Source: Candidatus Moduliflexus flocculans (GTDB lineage Bacteria; Moduliflexota; Moduliflexia; Moduliflexales; Moduliflexaceae). Taken from it: 54,544 nucleotides of DNA. The translations under genes were made by a program, and so were the position numbers. The DNA is taken from contig DF820459.1 of the NCBI GenBank assembly GCA_000739515.1, forward strand, positions 693,376 to 747,919, given 5' to 3'. The notes below the pieces were generated by a model. The model was not told the DNA's origin. It did not search any database and worked only from the letters and a program-made list of their open reading frames with translations. This document shows positions 33,121-42,859 of the stretch, one piece after another (the stretch's first letter is position 1; each line of letters starts with the position of its first letter).

Positions 33121-33279
33121 GACTTGTGCGGTCTTCATGAAGATGAAAAATTTAATTCGGTGATGACATGCCCCCGTTCCCTGAGCGTGTCGAAGGGAGT
33201 GGCGGGCGCTCATTTCAACACACTCAACGAGCGAGATTCCCGGATTATTTTTTTCATCTTCATCAAGACTGCACAGGTC
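33121..33279. repeat. Inverted repeat with a CCCTGAGCGTGTCGAAGGG element inside
   Basis: Arms of 32 bp (33121-33152 and 33248-33279) read GACTTGTGCGGTCTTCATGA and its near-complement. Inside at 33174-33200 is the CCTGAGCGTGTCGAAGG repetitive motif known from many bacterial genomes. Another nested case. Confidence 0.8.
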
Positions 33280-33320
33280 TCTGAAATATGCGTTTCTAAC
33301 CCAAACAGAGGCGGTGAACT

Positions 33321-34403
33321 ATGGAAAAAATCTTGAACAATGTCATGTTCAAATCAGAGGCGATGCAGCAAATTCTCCGAGAGATCGGCCCGTATATTGA
33401 ATCAGCGGCCACAATCTTATTATATGGCGAAAGCGGCAGCGGAATGGGGTTTCTCGCGCAGGCGATTCATCACGCCTCCGGACGCCCCGGAAAATTTCTC
33501 TCAATTCCGGGATTTGCCCTGGAAAAAGAGACGATCAAACAACAGTTTCTCGGCGTTGATGACCGCCCCGGATGGCTGGAAGAAACCGACAAAGGCACGA
33601 TTTTTGTCAAGCGGCTCTCCGAAATGAGTCTCGATATTCAGGAGCAGCTCGCCGCTATTATGGGAAACCGCTCGGTGGATGGTCGGCTGCTCTTCCCGCG
33701 CATCGGCAGAACCGACATGATCGAGGTTAATAATCGCTTTATTTTTTCCATGACGCACGACTTCAACATCGCCATGCAGGATGAACTGACCAATCGGCGC
33801 TTTTTCGAGGAAATGCAGCGGCGCGGCGGCAAAATCGTGCGCGTGCCTGCGCTGCGAGAACGGAAAAACGACATGATCGAAATCGCCAACCACTTGATTG
33901 CGAATTTTGCCAAAAAATATGGCGCGTCAACAGGTGGTCTTTCCGACAGCGCGAAAAACGTGCTGTTAAACTATAACTGGCCGGGCAATATCGAAGAATT
34001 GAAGCAGGTGCTTGAAACGATTATTGCGAAGGAACGCAATCTCGCCACGATTTCGCATGAACAACTGCCAGATAACATTATTCATCCGGAAGTCAAGGGA
34101 GAGAATAATTATCGGCTGAAATTGAAAGATGACGCCAAGTTTATCGCCACAGTGATCAGCGCCAGCCTCAATGTGCAAACCGAGCAGAAAAAACTCCGCC
34201 TCGACGCGAAAGAACTTCAGGAAATCCGCCGCGTTGAGGATACCAGCTTTGCGCCGCCGAAATTCAAATATTTTCTCCTGCGCTTGAAAGATGGCAGCCA
34301 GATCAGCGGCAAAATTCTCGACAAAAAGCTGCTGCTCCAAACCTCTTTCGACCCTGCCTACGAGATCGATCCCCAGAATATTGTCTCGATGTATGTGGTC
34401 TAA
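33321..34403 (+). CDS. Degenerate AAA+ protein related to sigma-54 activators
   Basis: A 360-residue protein whose first about 240 residues match the sigma-54 interaction fold: MFKSEAMQQILREIGPY, a Walker A-like GESGSGMGFLAQAI, VPALRERKNDMIEIANHLI and NYNWPGNIEELKQVLETII. However, the Walker A Lys is replaced by Met, and the GAFTGA loop that touches sigma-54 is absent. No C-terminal Fis-type helix-turn-helix is seen; instead residues about 310-360 form an Sm-like beta region (RLKDGSQISGKILDKKLLLQ). It is therefore unlikely to activate sigma-54 promoters and may be a regulatory or scaffolding derivative. Start ATG 33321. Confidence 0.7.
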   Translation: MEKILNNVMFKSEAMQQILREIGPYIESAATILLYGESGSGMGFLAQAIHHASGRPGKFLSIPGFALEKETIKQQFLGVDDRPGWLEETDKGTIFVKRLSEMSLDIQEQLAAIMGNRSVDGRLLFPRIGRTDMIEVNNRFIFSMTHDFNIAMQDELTNRRFFEEMQRRGGKIVRVPALRERKNDMIEIANHLIANFAKKYGASTGGLSDSAKNVLLNYNWPGNIEELKQVLETIIAKERNLATISHEQLPDNIIHPEVKGENNYRLKLKDDAKFIATVISASLNVQTEQKKLRLDAKELQEIRRVEDTSFAPPKFKYFLLRLKDGSQISGKILDKKLLLQTSFDPAYEIDPQNIVSMYVV

Positions 34404-34410
34404 GCCCGGA

Positions 34411-34449
34411 AACGCTGCCAGACACTTCGACGTTTGACAGCGTTTTTTT
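34411..34449 (+). terminator. Intrinsic terminator built from a family D palindrome
   Basis: AACGCTG.CAGACACTTCGACG-type stem-loop (AACGCTG pairs with CAGCGTT) followed by a run of seven T. It ends the AAA+ gene and resembles a diverged family D repeat recruited as terminator. The region 34450-34645 that follows contains no recognised gene. Confidence 0.75.
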
Positions 34450-34645
34450 CGCGTTCGATGCATTCCGCCTCGCAAGATCGCGTCTTGTTGCCGAATTTTT
34501 CCATCCATCCTCACCAATATTTAACATGATGAATGGCAAGTTTAACTTGACTTTTGAAGAAATAAGCATCCATCATAGTCTTGTTTCAGAAGCCCAGGAC
34601 ATTCGACGCTCTTATCGCCAGATTTTCATGCAAGGAGGTTGTTCG

Positions 34646-34729
34646 ATGAACACATTTTCCCTCAAACAGATGGGCATCATCGGATTGAACATGATTGTAT
34701 TTTCCTGCCCTGCGTTAGCAGACGCTTAG
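34646..34729 (+). CDS. 27-residue signal-peptide-like small ORF
   Basis: Preceded by a strong AAGGAGG box 8 bases upstream. It encodes [20 protein letters not shown] then CPALADA and stops, i.e. a hydrophobic core ending in an AxA-type cleavage site with nothing after it. It could be the truncated start of a lost periplasmic gene, or a small membrane peptide. The chemoreceptor starts 52 bases later. Confidence 0.4.
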   Translation: MNTFSLKQMGIIGLNMIVFSCPALADA

Positions 34730-34781
34730 GCAACACGGCACCCTAATCAAATTTGAAGATAACATACTGAGAGGATGGGTT

Positions 34782-36500
34782 ATGAGGATGACGCTTGGAA
34801 CGAAATTTGCGTTGCTGCTTTCTCTCGTTATTGCCTGTATCATGCTGATATTTGGGATGATCAGCATTTATGAGCAACAGAAAACGTTTACAGCGCTTTC
34901 GTACGCAAAAGCCGAAGGAGTGGTAAAACAATTAGCGATTACTCTGCAATCTCCTTTATGGGATGCCAATAAAGATTACATCGAACTCTTGCTCCGCTCC
35001 TATTTGGAAGACCCTGAAATTCTATCTATCGAGGTCAAAGAGCTTGAAAACACAGTTAGTCATTTAGCCAAATCCCAGGAGACAAACGAATTAGTTGACC
35101 TCACCAAGAACCAGGCTCAACCGATTTTCTATAACAACCAAGCGATCCGAAAGACTGGAGAAATCGTGTATAATGAGGAGGTTATCGGCCGTTTTGAGGT
35201 TGTCTTTTCAACCAAATTCATCTCCACGCAAATCCATAAAACAAGCCTTATGACCGGCACAGTGTTTTTCGCGCTGCTCGGCGTCGAAACATGCACGCTG
35301 TTCCTGCTAATCAGGCGTTTTATCTCTCTTCCCCTCAAAACCATCGTGCAGGCGTCATTACAAATTGCTGAAGGCGACATTGATGCCACGCTGCCAATCG
35401 TGAAATCGCAAGATGAAATCGGGACGCTCAATGCGGCGTTTCACAAAACGCTTGTCTATATTCGACAGATGGCAGAAATTGCGACGAAAATCGCCGCTGG
35501 AGATTTGAATCATCGCATTGTTCCCAGATCGGAGCGCGATGTGTTGGGGCATACATTTCAAGATATGACCACGTATCTTCAGGAAATGGCGACCGCCGCC
35601 ACGACAATTGCCGAAGGAGACCTGCGGCAAGAAATTCGCCCGAAAACGGATTCTGACGCGCTTGGACAGGCATTTCAACGCTTGACCTTCGTGCGCGATA
35701 TTATTCGCCAAATTATGCAGAGCAGCGAACGCTTAGGAATCGCTTCCGGCGCGCTTTCCAGGGTAAGCGCACAAATGGCTGCTGGCGCGGAGCAGACCTC
35801 GCAGCAGGCCAATTTTGTCTCGTCAAGCAGCCAGAAAATCAGTCAGAACGTGACGGAAATTTCTTCCGCGACGGAACAATTAGCTGCCAGCATCCGCGAA
35901 ATCTCACATAAAGTGCTTGACATCGAAAGCATCGTCATGCGCAGCGTGGAAACCGCGAATTCTGCGAATGCGACGATTATCAGATTGGAAGAAAGTTCAC
36001 AAGAAATTGGCGATATTGTCAAGGTGATTACAACGATTACCCAGCAGACCAACCTTCTTGCGCTGAACGCCAGCATCGAAGCCGCGCGAGTCGGCGATGC
36101 CGGAAAAGGATTTGCCGTGGTCGCCAATGAAATCAAAGAACTCGCACGAGAAACGGCACGATCCGCCGAGGGGATTATTCATAAAATCGAGACAATCCAG
36201 GCAAATACGACAGAAGCCAGCGAGGCGATCAGTCAGGTGACAGCAATTACGCAGCAGGTGCATGAATTATCTTTATCGGTTGCCACTGCAATCGAGGAGC
36301 AGGCGGCCACGACAAACACGATTTCGCATAATGTGGCAGATACGGCAGATGGCAGCAGCGAAATCACGCGCACGATTACCGAAGTGGCGAGTGTCATCAG
36401 CCAAACGTCCGAACAGGCATCAAGCGTGCAATCCGCCGTGCAAGAATTGACCGGCCTTGCCGAACAATTACGTCAACTTGTCGGAAAATTTCAGGTGTAG
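34782..36500 (+). CDS. Methyl-accepting chemotaxis protein
   Basis: A 572-residue chemoreceptor. Transmembrane helices at about 9-30 and 165-188 enclose a periplasmic sensor of about 130 residues. HAMP-like units follow (about 190-300, two copies in tandem: [20 protein letters not shown] and [17 protein letters not shown]). The signalling hairpin tip reads [20 protein letters not shown] then [19 protein letters not shown]. No C-terminal CheR-tethering pentapeptide is seen. Ligand unknown. GAGAGGATGG precedes the ATG. No che genes are in the window. Confidence 0.93.
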   Translation: MRMTLGTKFALLLSLVIACIMLIFGMISIYEQQKTFTALSYAKAEGVVKQLAITLQSPLWDANKDYIELLLRSYLEDPEILSIEVKELENTVSHLAKSQETNELVDLTKNQAQPIFYNNQAIRKTGEIVYNEEVIGRFEVVFSTKFISTQIHKTSLMTGTVFFALLGVETCTLFLLIRRFISLPLKTIVQASLQIAEGDIDATLPIVKSQDEIGTLNAAFHKTLVYIRQMAEIATKIAAGDLNHRIVPRSERDVLGHTFQDMTTYLQEMATAATTIAEGDLRQEIRPKTDSDALGQAFQRLTFVRDIIRQIMQSSERLGIASGALSRVSAQMAAGAEQTSQQANFVSSSSQKISQNVTEISSATEQLAASIREISHKVLDIESIVMRSVETANSANATIIRLEESSQEIGDIVKVITTITQQTNLLALNASIEAARVGDAGKGFAVVANEIKELARETARSAEGIIHKIETIQANTTEASEAISQVTAITQQVHELSLSVATAIEEQAATTNTISHNVADTADGSSEITRTITEVASVISQTSEQASSVQSAVQELTGLAEQLRQLVGKFQV

Positions 36501-36517
36501 CCTTTTCTGGCGCGATT

Positions 36518-39040
36518 CTAAGAATGCGAGCGCACATACTCCGCGAATTGCGGACATTCATCAAGCAGACGTTGATAAAATGTCGTCTTGCCATAGCGGT
36601 GATGCAGTTCACGAAAATAATCAGTATTTTGGGGCAGAACATGGCTGCTGATACTTGTCATCGTCGGATCGACTACGCAATCCTGCGACATGGCGAGCGT
36701 TTCGGCGGCCAATTCGGGGTCGTTTCTCGCTGCTTTCAGCGCCCTCTGATAATATTCCAGCGCCATCGCCCGCGTGCCATATTCTTGCAGGAACGCCTGT
36801 TCTCGCTTGAGCATCGCCTGTTTCAACGCTGGCGTGTTAAACGGATATGAGACGCCGTGTTCCTTGAGAAGATTCCCCTCGTCGTCATAACGATTGAATG
36901 CCGCGCCATATTCATATTTGTACGACCAGACAAGCGAACCGTTCCAGAGGACGCCGGAATACCCCCAATACGAGGTATTATAGAAGGCGTTCGCGATCTG
37001 CCAGTAGTATTCGGCGGCGCGAGCGCGGTCGTGGCGAGCCTGCTGTTCTAACGCGAGAACCTGTCTGATAAATTCCGCTTTGTTTGTTCGAATAAAGCGC
37101 TCAGATTCATGATGCGCATTATCAAAAAAGCTGGTTTCAAATTGCTTGACGCAAAAATCGCCGCCTTCCCAATTCCGGTCGCAACGATTGTCGCGTTCCC
37201 AGTAAGATGGCGCAATCCGGTCGAAAACGGCTGCCGCCCGGGTAAATTCATGCTGCCGCAGCAGATGCGTCCCCCAGACATCCAGCGCTGCGTCCTGCGT
37301 CAGCGGCAGATAGCGCAGCAAAAAGCTGTCGAAGGCCGAAAAAGAGGGCTGATTCATGAATTTCAGCAGGCGTTCGGCGTCCTTCGCGTCGGCGTACATG
37401 TCTAACACAAGATTCCCCATCGAGCGCATTTCCAGAAGGTCTGTTCCTGAAGGCCAGTAATTATTGTTCGCGGCATAGAAACAGCAGGCCGCCTGCGGCA
37501 CGTCGCCTTGCAGCAGGAATTTCTGCCCCAACGCCGTCATGACGGTTTGAAAAATAACGGTTTCGCGCTGATCCGCCAGCCATTGCAATTCTGGATAGAA
37601 TGACGCCGTAAATGTGCTGTTGATGCGCCCCGGCTGATAGAGCTTCACGACATGCCGCAACAGCCGCGCTTGATGCCGAACCTGCGCGTCGTTTTCGGCG
37701 GCGTCTTCAGCCTGTTGCAAGAGCTTTGCCGCCTCCGCGTACCCGTGATCGGCGAACGCCCGCATCAACCGGAGATACCCTGCGGCAAGCAGCCAGAGCG
37801 CGGGGCGGCGGGCATGCTTCTGTGTCGCGGCATCGAGAACAAATTGTTCGAATTCGGCGAGATAGGCCGTATCGAGCGCGAAGTCATCCGGCTTTTCGAG
37901 ATGGCGCGAAAATTCGGCTTCTTCGTAATCGAGCAGCGCCCGAATCAGCAGGCTTTCGACTAATGCCGATTGCGGCGCAAGCGCATAGACTCGGCGCAGC
38001 GGCTCGAACGACAGGCGGTCGCCGCGCCGCCGCGCCGCGATCGTCCAGAGCATCGCTTTGTCATGCGGCGACGCGGCCAGCGTATCGTTCGCCAGCGCGT
38101 CCTTATCGAAACAATAATACGCGGTTCTGCGCAGTTCCGGCGCGTCTTCGAACACCTGCGCGACCAGCGGCGACGCTTCGGCGGCGCGTCCGAGAAAACA
38201 GAGGCTTGCGGTTTTGTGTTCCAACGCCCAGGTGCGAACGATGCTCTCGACCTGAAGCGGCGCGACCAATTCGTCATACAGCGCGACCACCTCGTCGAAT
38301 TCCCGCAGATACCGCGCTAATCGCACGACCTGATAGGCGTAACGCATTTTCACCCATTCCGACGAACATGCGGCGTAACGCGCTTTCCCCTCATCAATCA
38401 ATTCCCGCATCGCCGCCGGATCGAACGGCTCGCGCTCGCCCCAGCCGTCATCGTTCGACTGATCGAAGGCTCTGACTTCGCAGGCTTTCGCAAACTGGAG
38501 ATATTCTACGATCTCTTTTTGCTTTGAAATTGCCACGAAGATTGAATCAACACTATATAAAAAATACCGGGCTTCATCAAGTTGAAGCGGTTTGAATGTG
38601 TTGCGGATGCTTTCAGGAAGCGGATCGTATTGGCGTCCTTTCACATAATCATGAATATTGCCGAGCGCAACCGGATCGAACTGGTAAACGACATAGGAAA
38701 GCGCGTCATGATAATTGTCAAAATCCAAAATTCGATCAATGTTGTTCGTTTCTAAATACGCCTTCCATTCCAGCAGGTTAGCGCGGTCGCGCGGATTCGC
38801 CCAGTACGGATTGCGAATATTGTTGTTCGCGTCCCGCAATCCCTCCGGGAGATTGTCCGCGTCCTGGATGAAACGGCGGACGCGCAGCGATTCTTGCAGC
38901 GGCGCGTAACCGATGAACTGCGTTGAAAAAAACGACAGATACTTTTCCGGGAGTTCCGGCCCGCAGGCGGCGGCAGTATTGGCGAAATTCGCCGCAAACA
39001 TGGCGACTGCGATCAGGCGTGTTTTTAACAGGGATGTCAT
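36518..39040 (-). CDS. Uncharacterised exported protein, paralogue B
   Basis: An 840-residue protein not matched to a known family. The N-terminus is a signal sequence followed by a Cys (ANTAAACGPELPEKYLSFF), which could be a lipoprotein site, though the lipobox is imperfect. The body is rich in helices, with TPR-like pattern (WTIAARRRGDRLSFEPLRR, LRHVVKLYQPGRINSTF). The C-terminal VDPTMTSIS...YFRELHHRY is shared with the paralogue upstream at 39097. GGAGATTTTT precedes ATG 39040; the frame opened upstream to 39262 overlaps the paralogue and is not used. Likely periplasmic or outer-membrane-attached. Confidence 0.75.
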   Translation of the reverse strand: MTSLLKTRLIAVAMFAANFANTAAACGPELPEKYLSFFSTQFIGYAPLQESLRVRRFIQDADNLPEGLRDANNNIRNPYWANPRDRANLLEWKAYLETNNIDRILDFDNYHDALSYVVYQFDPVALGNIHDYVKGRQYDPLPESIRNTFKPLQLDEARYFLYSVDSIFVAISKQKEIVEYLQFAKACEVRAFDQSNDDGWGEREPFDPAAMRELIDEGKARYAACSSEWVKMRYAYQVVRLARYLREFDEVVALYDELVAPLQVESIVRTWALEHKTASLCFLGRAAEASPLVAQVFEDAPELRRTAYYCFDKDALANDTLAASPHDKAMLWTIAARRRGDRLSFEPLRRVYALAPQSALVESLLIRALLDYEEAEFSRHLEKPDDFALDTAYLAEFEQFVLDAATQKHARRPALWLLAAGYLRLMRAFADHGYAEAAKLLQQAEDAAENDAQVRHQARLLRHVVKLYQPGRINSTFTASFYPELQWLADQRETVIFQTVMTALGQKFLLQGDVPQAACCFYAANNNYWPSGTDLLEMRSMGNLVLDMYADAKDAERLLKFMNQPSFSAFDSFLLRYLPLTQDAALDVWGTHLLRQHEFTRAAAVFDRIAPSYWERDNRCDRNWEGGDFCVKQFETSFFDNAHHESERFIRTNKAEFIRQVLALEQQARHDRARAAEYYWQIANAFYNTSYWGYSGVLWNGSLVWSYKYEYGAAFNRYDDEGNLLKEHGVSYPFNTPALKQAMLKREQAFLQEYGTRAMALEYYQRALKAARNDPELAAETLAMSQDCVVDPTMTSISSHVLPQNTDYFRELHHRYGKTTFYQRLLDECPQFAEYVRSHS

Positions 39041-39063
39041 AAAAATCTCCTTCGATTTTCGAA

Positions 39064-39098
39064 GACACTTCACAGGTTGTAAAAATCTGCGAGGTGTC
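39064..39098. repeat. Diverged family B palindrome
   Basis: GACACTTCACAGGTTGT / AATCTGCGAGGTGTC inverted repeat in the 56-bp gap between the paralogues. Its edge overlaps the stop codon of the upstream paralogue gene. Confidence 0.7.
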
Positions 39099-41628
39099 AG
39101 CGCTGCCGGACGTACTCTCGATACGTCGCGCATTCCTCGATCAGGCGTTGATGAAATTTCGTTGTCGCGTAGCGTTCGCGCAGCGGGCGAAAATAATTTG
39201 CTGTCTTTACGGGCAACGAATGCCCCTGGCTGATGCTCGTCATCGTCGGAACGACGAGGCATTTCTGCGACATGGCGAGCGTTTCGGCGGCGAATTCGTC
39301 ATCGTTCGCCGCTCGCAGCGCTTTTTGATAGTATTCCAGCGCAAACGCTCGCGTGCCGTATTCATTGCGAAAAACCCGCTCCCGCTGTTTCAACGCTTCT
39401 TTCAGAATCGGCGCATTGAAAGGATAGTCACGCTCTTCGTCAGACCTCGCATACGACCAATACTGATATTTGAACATGTGAACGAGCGAGCCGCGCCAGA
39501 GCGTCCCGGCATAGCCCCAGTACGGCGTATTGTAAAAGGCGTTGGCAATCTGCCAGTAATAGTCGGCGGCGCGAGCGCGGTCGCGGCGAGCCTGCGCTTC
39601 CAATTCCAGAATGGCTTGCGTGAATTCGAGTTTCGTCATGCGGGAGAATTGTTTCGATGCGCGATATGTGTTGTCGAAAAAACTGGTGCGAAATGTTTTG
39701 ATGCAGACAACGTTGTCGCTCCATTCCCACGAGCGGCGACATGAATTCTCGGCTTCTTCCCAATAGGTTGGAGAAATCTGCTTGAACACATTCAGGGCGC
39801 GTTCGAATTGATGCTGCCGCAGCAGGCGCGTTCCCCAGACATCCAGCAGTTCGTCGCGAGTCAACGGCAAATAGCTCAACGCAAAGCGCTCGAACGCCGA
39901 ATATGAGGCTTGATTCATGAATTGATACAGGCGTTCGACATCGCGTTCCGTCGCGTACATATCTAAGGCAAAATGCGCGATGGCGCGTTTTTCCAGCGAG
40001 TCCGAATCCGGCCAGATCATCGTATCGTTGGCGGCATAGAGACAGCAGATCGCGAATGGAACGTCATCTTGCAGCAGCAGCTTTTGCGCCAACGCCGTCA
40101 TCACGGTTTGCAGAATCGTGATTTCCCCCTGATCTTGAAGCCATTGCAATTCGGATGTCAGCGCTTCTAAAAAGCGTTTGTTGATGCGCCCCGGTTGATA
40201 AAGTCGGACGACAAATTGCAGCAGCCGTGCCTGATGCCGAATTATCAGGTCGTTTCCAGCCATGCGCTCAGCCTGTTTCAACAGCGCGTCAGCGTCGGCG
40301 TCATGTTGACCGCCGAGCGATTCCATGAACGCGAGATAGCCCGCCGCAAGCTGCCAGAGCGCGGGACGGCGGACGTTGCCCGCGTTCGCGACGCTCAACG
40401 CGAATTCCCGAAATTCGGCAAGATATTCGAGATCAAGCGTGGCATGGTCGGGATATTCCAGAAATTCGGCGATTTCGACTTCTTCGCACTTCAACAGCGC
40501 CCAGATCAACAGGCTTTCGAGAAAGGCAGACTGCGGCGCGAATTCATAGACCCGCCGCGCCGGTTCGAGATGCCGCCGGTAAATCGCCAGTCCTTGCTCC
40601 ATCCACATCCGCGCAATGTCATGCGGCGAAGTCAACGGCTCTTCGTCTTCCGCCATCGTCAGCCGTAATTCGCTCAAACTGTCGCGAACGCTGGCGCGGC
40701 GTTCGGGCGCGTTGGCGTGAACGTCGAGGAATAACGCCACGCCGTCGCCTTCGCGCCCAAGCGCCCCGGCTTTCTGCTCTAACGCCCAGTAGCGGATGCG
40801 GCAGCGCAGATCAAGCGGTTCGACCAGTTCGTCGTATAAGGCGGCGACCTGTTCGAACTGTTCCGCATACCGCGCCACGATCATCACTAAATAGGCATAG
40901 CGGATTTTCAGCCAGTCCGAATCGCAGCGTTGATACGCCGCTACTCCTTGCGCGATTAACGCGCTCGGATTGACGCGAGGCGTTCTTTTGGCCGGGATAT
41001 TGACGCGAACGGCTTGACTCGGCGGTTCATCCCATGTGCGACTTGGATCGTCAATATCATTCAGGCGAGGCGCGTCGTCGTCTTTATCCTCCTCATCGTC
41101 ATTCCCAGGCAGCAGGATGATTTCGGCCTCGTAGCAAGCTTTCATGAAGAGCAGATATTCGATGAGCGTCCGGTCATGCGCGGCGATCTCCGCAATCAGC
41201 GCCGCCGCGTTGCGCATCGAGGCGACATTCGGAGATTGCGCGGCAAGTCGGGCAATCGCGGCTTTATCCAACGTGTCGCGCTGCTCAAAGAGCGTCGCGA
41301 GCGTTTTTCCATCAAGCTGATAAATCACATCCGCTAACGCCGGAAGCGAAATGTGCGTCATGCCTTGCGCTTGCAGGTAATCGAGCCAGTCGTTCAAATT
41401 CGCGTAGATGCTCCGGTTTTCGAGGTAATACGGCTTCGGCGTCTCGCGTTCGTCAAGCTGCGCGTATCGCTGAACGCGGAGATCATTGCGCAGCCGCGCG
41501 TAGCCGATGAACTGCGCCGAAAAAAACGAGAGATATTTTTCGGGGACAATCTCGCTGCATGCGAATGCCAACACTGGACTCAACATCGTCATGAACATCA
41601 GAGTTGCGCCGATTATTTTCCGTGCCAT
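39097..41628 (-). CDS. Uncharacterised exported protein, paralogue A
   Basis: An 843-residue protein clearly related to paralogue B: both share VPEKYLSFFSAQFIGYARL near the N-terminus, LLQFVVRLYQPGRINKRF in the middle, YWQIANAFYNTPYWGYAGTL and the C-terminal VVPTMTSIS. The signal peptide ends before FACSEI, again with Cys first. A charged acidic insert (GNDDEEDKDDDAP) lies near residue 200. GGAGG precedes ATG 41628, and the start overlaps the lipoprotein gene by 16 bases. Helical repeats suggest a protein-interaction scaffold; function unknown. Confidence 0.77.
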   Translation of the reverse strand: MARKIIGATLMFMTMLSPVLAFACSEIVPEKYLSFFSAQFIGYARLRNDLRVQRYAQLDERETPKPYYLENRSIYANLNDWLDYLQAQGMTHISLPALADVIYQLDGKTLATLFEQRDTLDKAAIARLAAQSPNVASMRNAAALIAEIAAHDRTLIEYLLFMKACYEAEIILLPGNDDEEDKDDDAPRLNDIDDPSRTWDEPPSQAVRVNIPAKRTPRVNPSALIAQGVAAYQRCDSDWLKIRYAYLVMIVARYAEQFEQVAALYDELVEPLDLRCRIRYWALEQKAGALGREGDGVALFLDVHANAPERRASVRDSLSELRLTMAEDEEPLTSPHDIARMWMEQGLAIYRRHLEPARRVYEFAPQSAFLESLLIWALLKCEEVEIAEFLEYPDHATLDLEYLAEFREFALSVANAGNVRRPALWQLAAGYLAFMESLGGQHDADADALLKQAERMAGNDLIIRHQARLLQFVVRLYQPGRINKRFLEALTSELQWLQDQGEITILQTVMTALAQKLLLQDDVPFAICCLYAANDTMIWPDSDSLEKRAIAHFALDMYATERDVERLYQFMNQASYSAFERFALSYLPLTRDELLDVWGTRLLRQHQFERALNVFKQISPTYWEEAENSCRRSWEWSDNVVCIKTFRTSFFDNTYRASKQFSRMTKLEFTQAILELEAQARRDRARAADYYWQIANAFYNTPYWGYAGTLWRGSLVHMFKYQYWSYARSDEERDYPFNAPILKEALKQRERVFRNEYGTRAFALEYYQKALRAANDDEFAAETLAMSQKCLVVPTMTSISQGHSLPVKTANYFRPLRERYATTKFHQRLIEECATYREYVRQR

Positions 41629-42692
41629 ACTTCCCTCCAAAACGCAATCGCGTCAAACGGCCAATACGCCTGCTCGATGTCGCTGACAGCGTAATATTTC
41701 ACCACGTTCGGATCGTAATGAAACCAGGCGACGCTGACCGGCGCATGACCTGATTGCGCCGCGAGATATTGCGCCAAGCGCTGCGCGTGATCCATGCGCG
41801 GCTCGTCCACGCGCACGCGCTCCCCTTTGAACACGTCCTGCCCGCGAATGATGGCGTCTTGTTTTGCGGCGAACATGCCGTCTTCATCACGCTCGAATTC
41901 CGTTCTCCCGTCGAAATCGGACGTTCGCGCATTGTTAATCAGCATGATGAAGCGTTCCCGGCGATAGACCGCGCCCCATGAAAAGAGCGGCAGCGCCACG
42001 TCAAGCGGCAGCGGATAACCTCGAAATTTATCAAGATAATAATCAATTGAGCGCAGATCAAAAATTGCGTTTCGCGCCCCCGCATATTTCGGCGACGCCA
42101 TGTTGTAGCACATCAACATGCCCCGCGCCACCGGCGGCACGCCGATGCTGTCGTCGTATTTGAGTTGATGCAGGCGGATCGTGGCGGAGATGGCAATCTG
42201 CTGAGGCTGCGTCAGATCGATAATCGCTTGCAGCAGCGTGAAATACGCCGCCCGCGTCGCGCCGGTCCAGTCGCAATCAAGCTGAATTTCGCGAAACGGC
42301 GGCAGGTTCGCCGCTTTCGCCATGCGCTGAATCTTCTGCGTGATTTGCCCGGCCAATGTCGGAATTTCGTTGAGCGGAATGCGGCGCACGGTGGCATTGG
42401 TCAGGAAGACGGTCGGCACGATCTCCATGTCCGCCGGAAATTTCGATGCGAAGCGCACCGGCGCCACCGGAAACGCGCCGCGTGGGGCGCTGTCGAACCA
42501 GTCCACATCGAAAAACTTGACATAGAGTTTTCCGACGCGCAACTTGCGCAGATAGTTAAGATCGGCGGCAGAAAGGTCGAACACAGTTCGCCAATAGTAA
42601 AACGAGCGCGTTGCCTGAGGCGAATTATTTTCGAATTGGCAGCCGCCGAGAAACATGATAACACAACAGTAGAAAACAACAAAGCGTTTCAT
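41613..42692 (-). CDS. Putative lipoprotein with TIM-barrel-like domain
   Basis: A 359-residue protein with signal peptide and lipobox MFLGGCQF (Cys near residue 18). The body has glycosidase-like barrel strands: FREIQLDCDWTGATRAAYF, GMLMCYNMASPKYAG, VALPLFSWGAVYRRERFIML and VSVAWFHYDPNVVKYY, so a carbohydrate-related role is plausible. No specific GH family could be assigned and catalytic acids were not proven. ATG 42692 is used (AAAAGG upstream); 42716 is the alternative. First gene of a minus-strand operon with the two paralogues. Confidence 0.65.
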   Translation of the reverse strand: MKRFVVFYCCVIMFLGGCQFENNSPQATRSFYYWRTVFDLSAADLNYLRKLRVGKLYVKFFDVDWFDSAPRGAFPVAPVRFASKFPADMEIVPTVFLTNATVRRIPLNEIPTLAGQITQKIQRMAKAANLPPFREIQLDCDWTGATRAAYFTLLQAIIDLTQPQQIAISATIRLHQLKYDDSIGVPPVARGMLMCYNMASPKYAGARNAIFDLRSIDYYLDKFRGYPLPLDVALPLFSWGAVYRRERFIMLINNARTSDFDGRTEFERDEDGMFAAKQDAIIRGQDVFKGERVRVDEPRMDHAQRLAQYLAAQSGHAPVSVAWFHYDPNVVKYYAVSDIEQAYWPFDAIAFWREVWHGK

Positions 42693-42737
42693 GGAGTGGA
42701 TTGACCTTTTAAGCATGAATAATTGAATGTTTCATAG

Positions 42738-42845
42738 TTATACCAATTGTGTTTGAAAAGATCATAAATTCCGTAGAGACGCTCCGGCGTGGCGTCTCTA
42801 CCGCAAAGGCGCAAATATGATCGTGTTTACCACAATTGGTATTAT
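42738..42845. repeat. Nested repeat: ATACCAATTGTG arms around a family A palindrome
   Basis: Outer arms 42738-42770 and 42813-42845 share ATACCAATTGTG and a GATCATAAAT-like stretch as inverted copies. Inside at 42773-42801 is the family A palindrome (copy 4). Confidence 0.85.
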
Positions 42846-42859
42846 CCGCATCAGTTTGG

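Noticed and set aside
37652..38475. Long plus-strand frames inside the paralogue region
   Set aside because: Arginine-rich shadows of a coding region on the other strand, with no family match.
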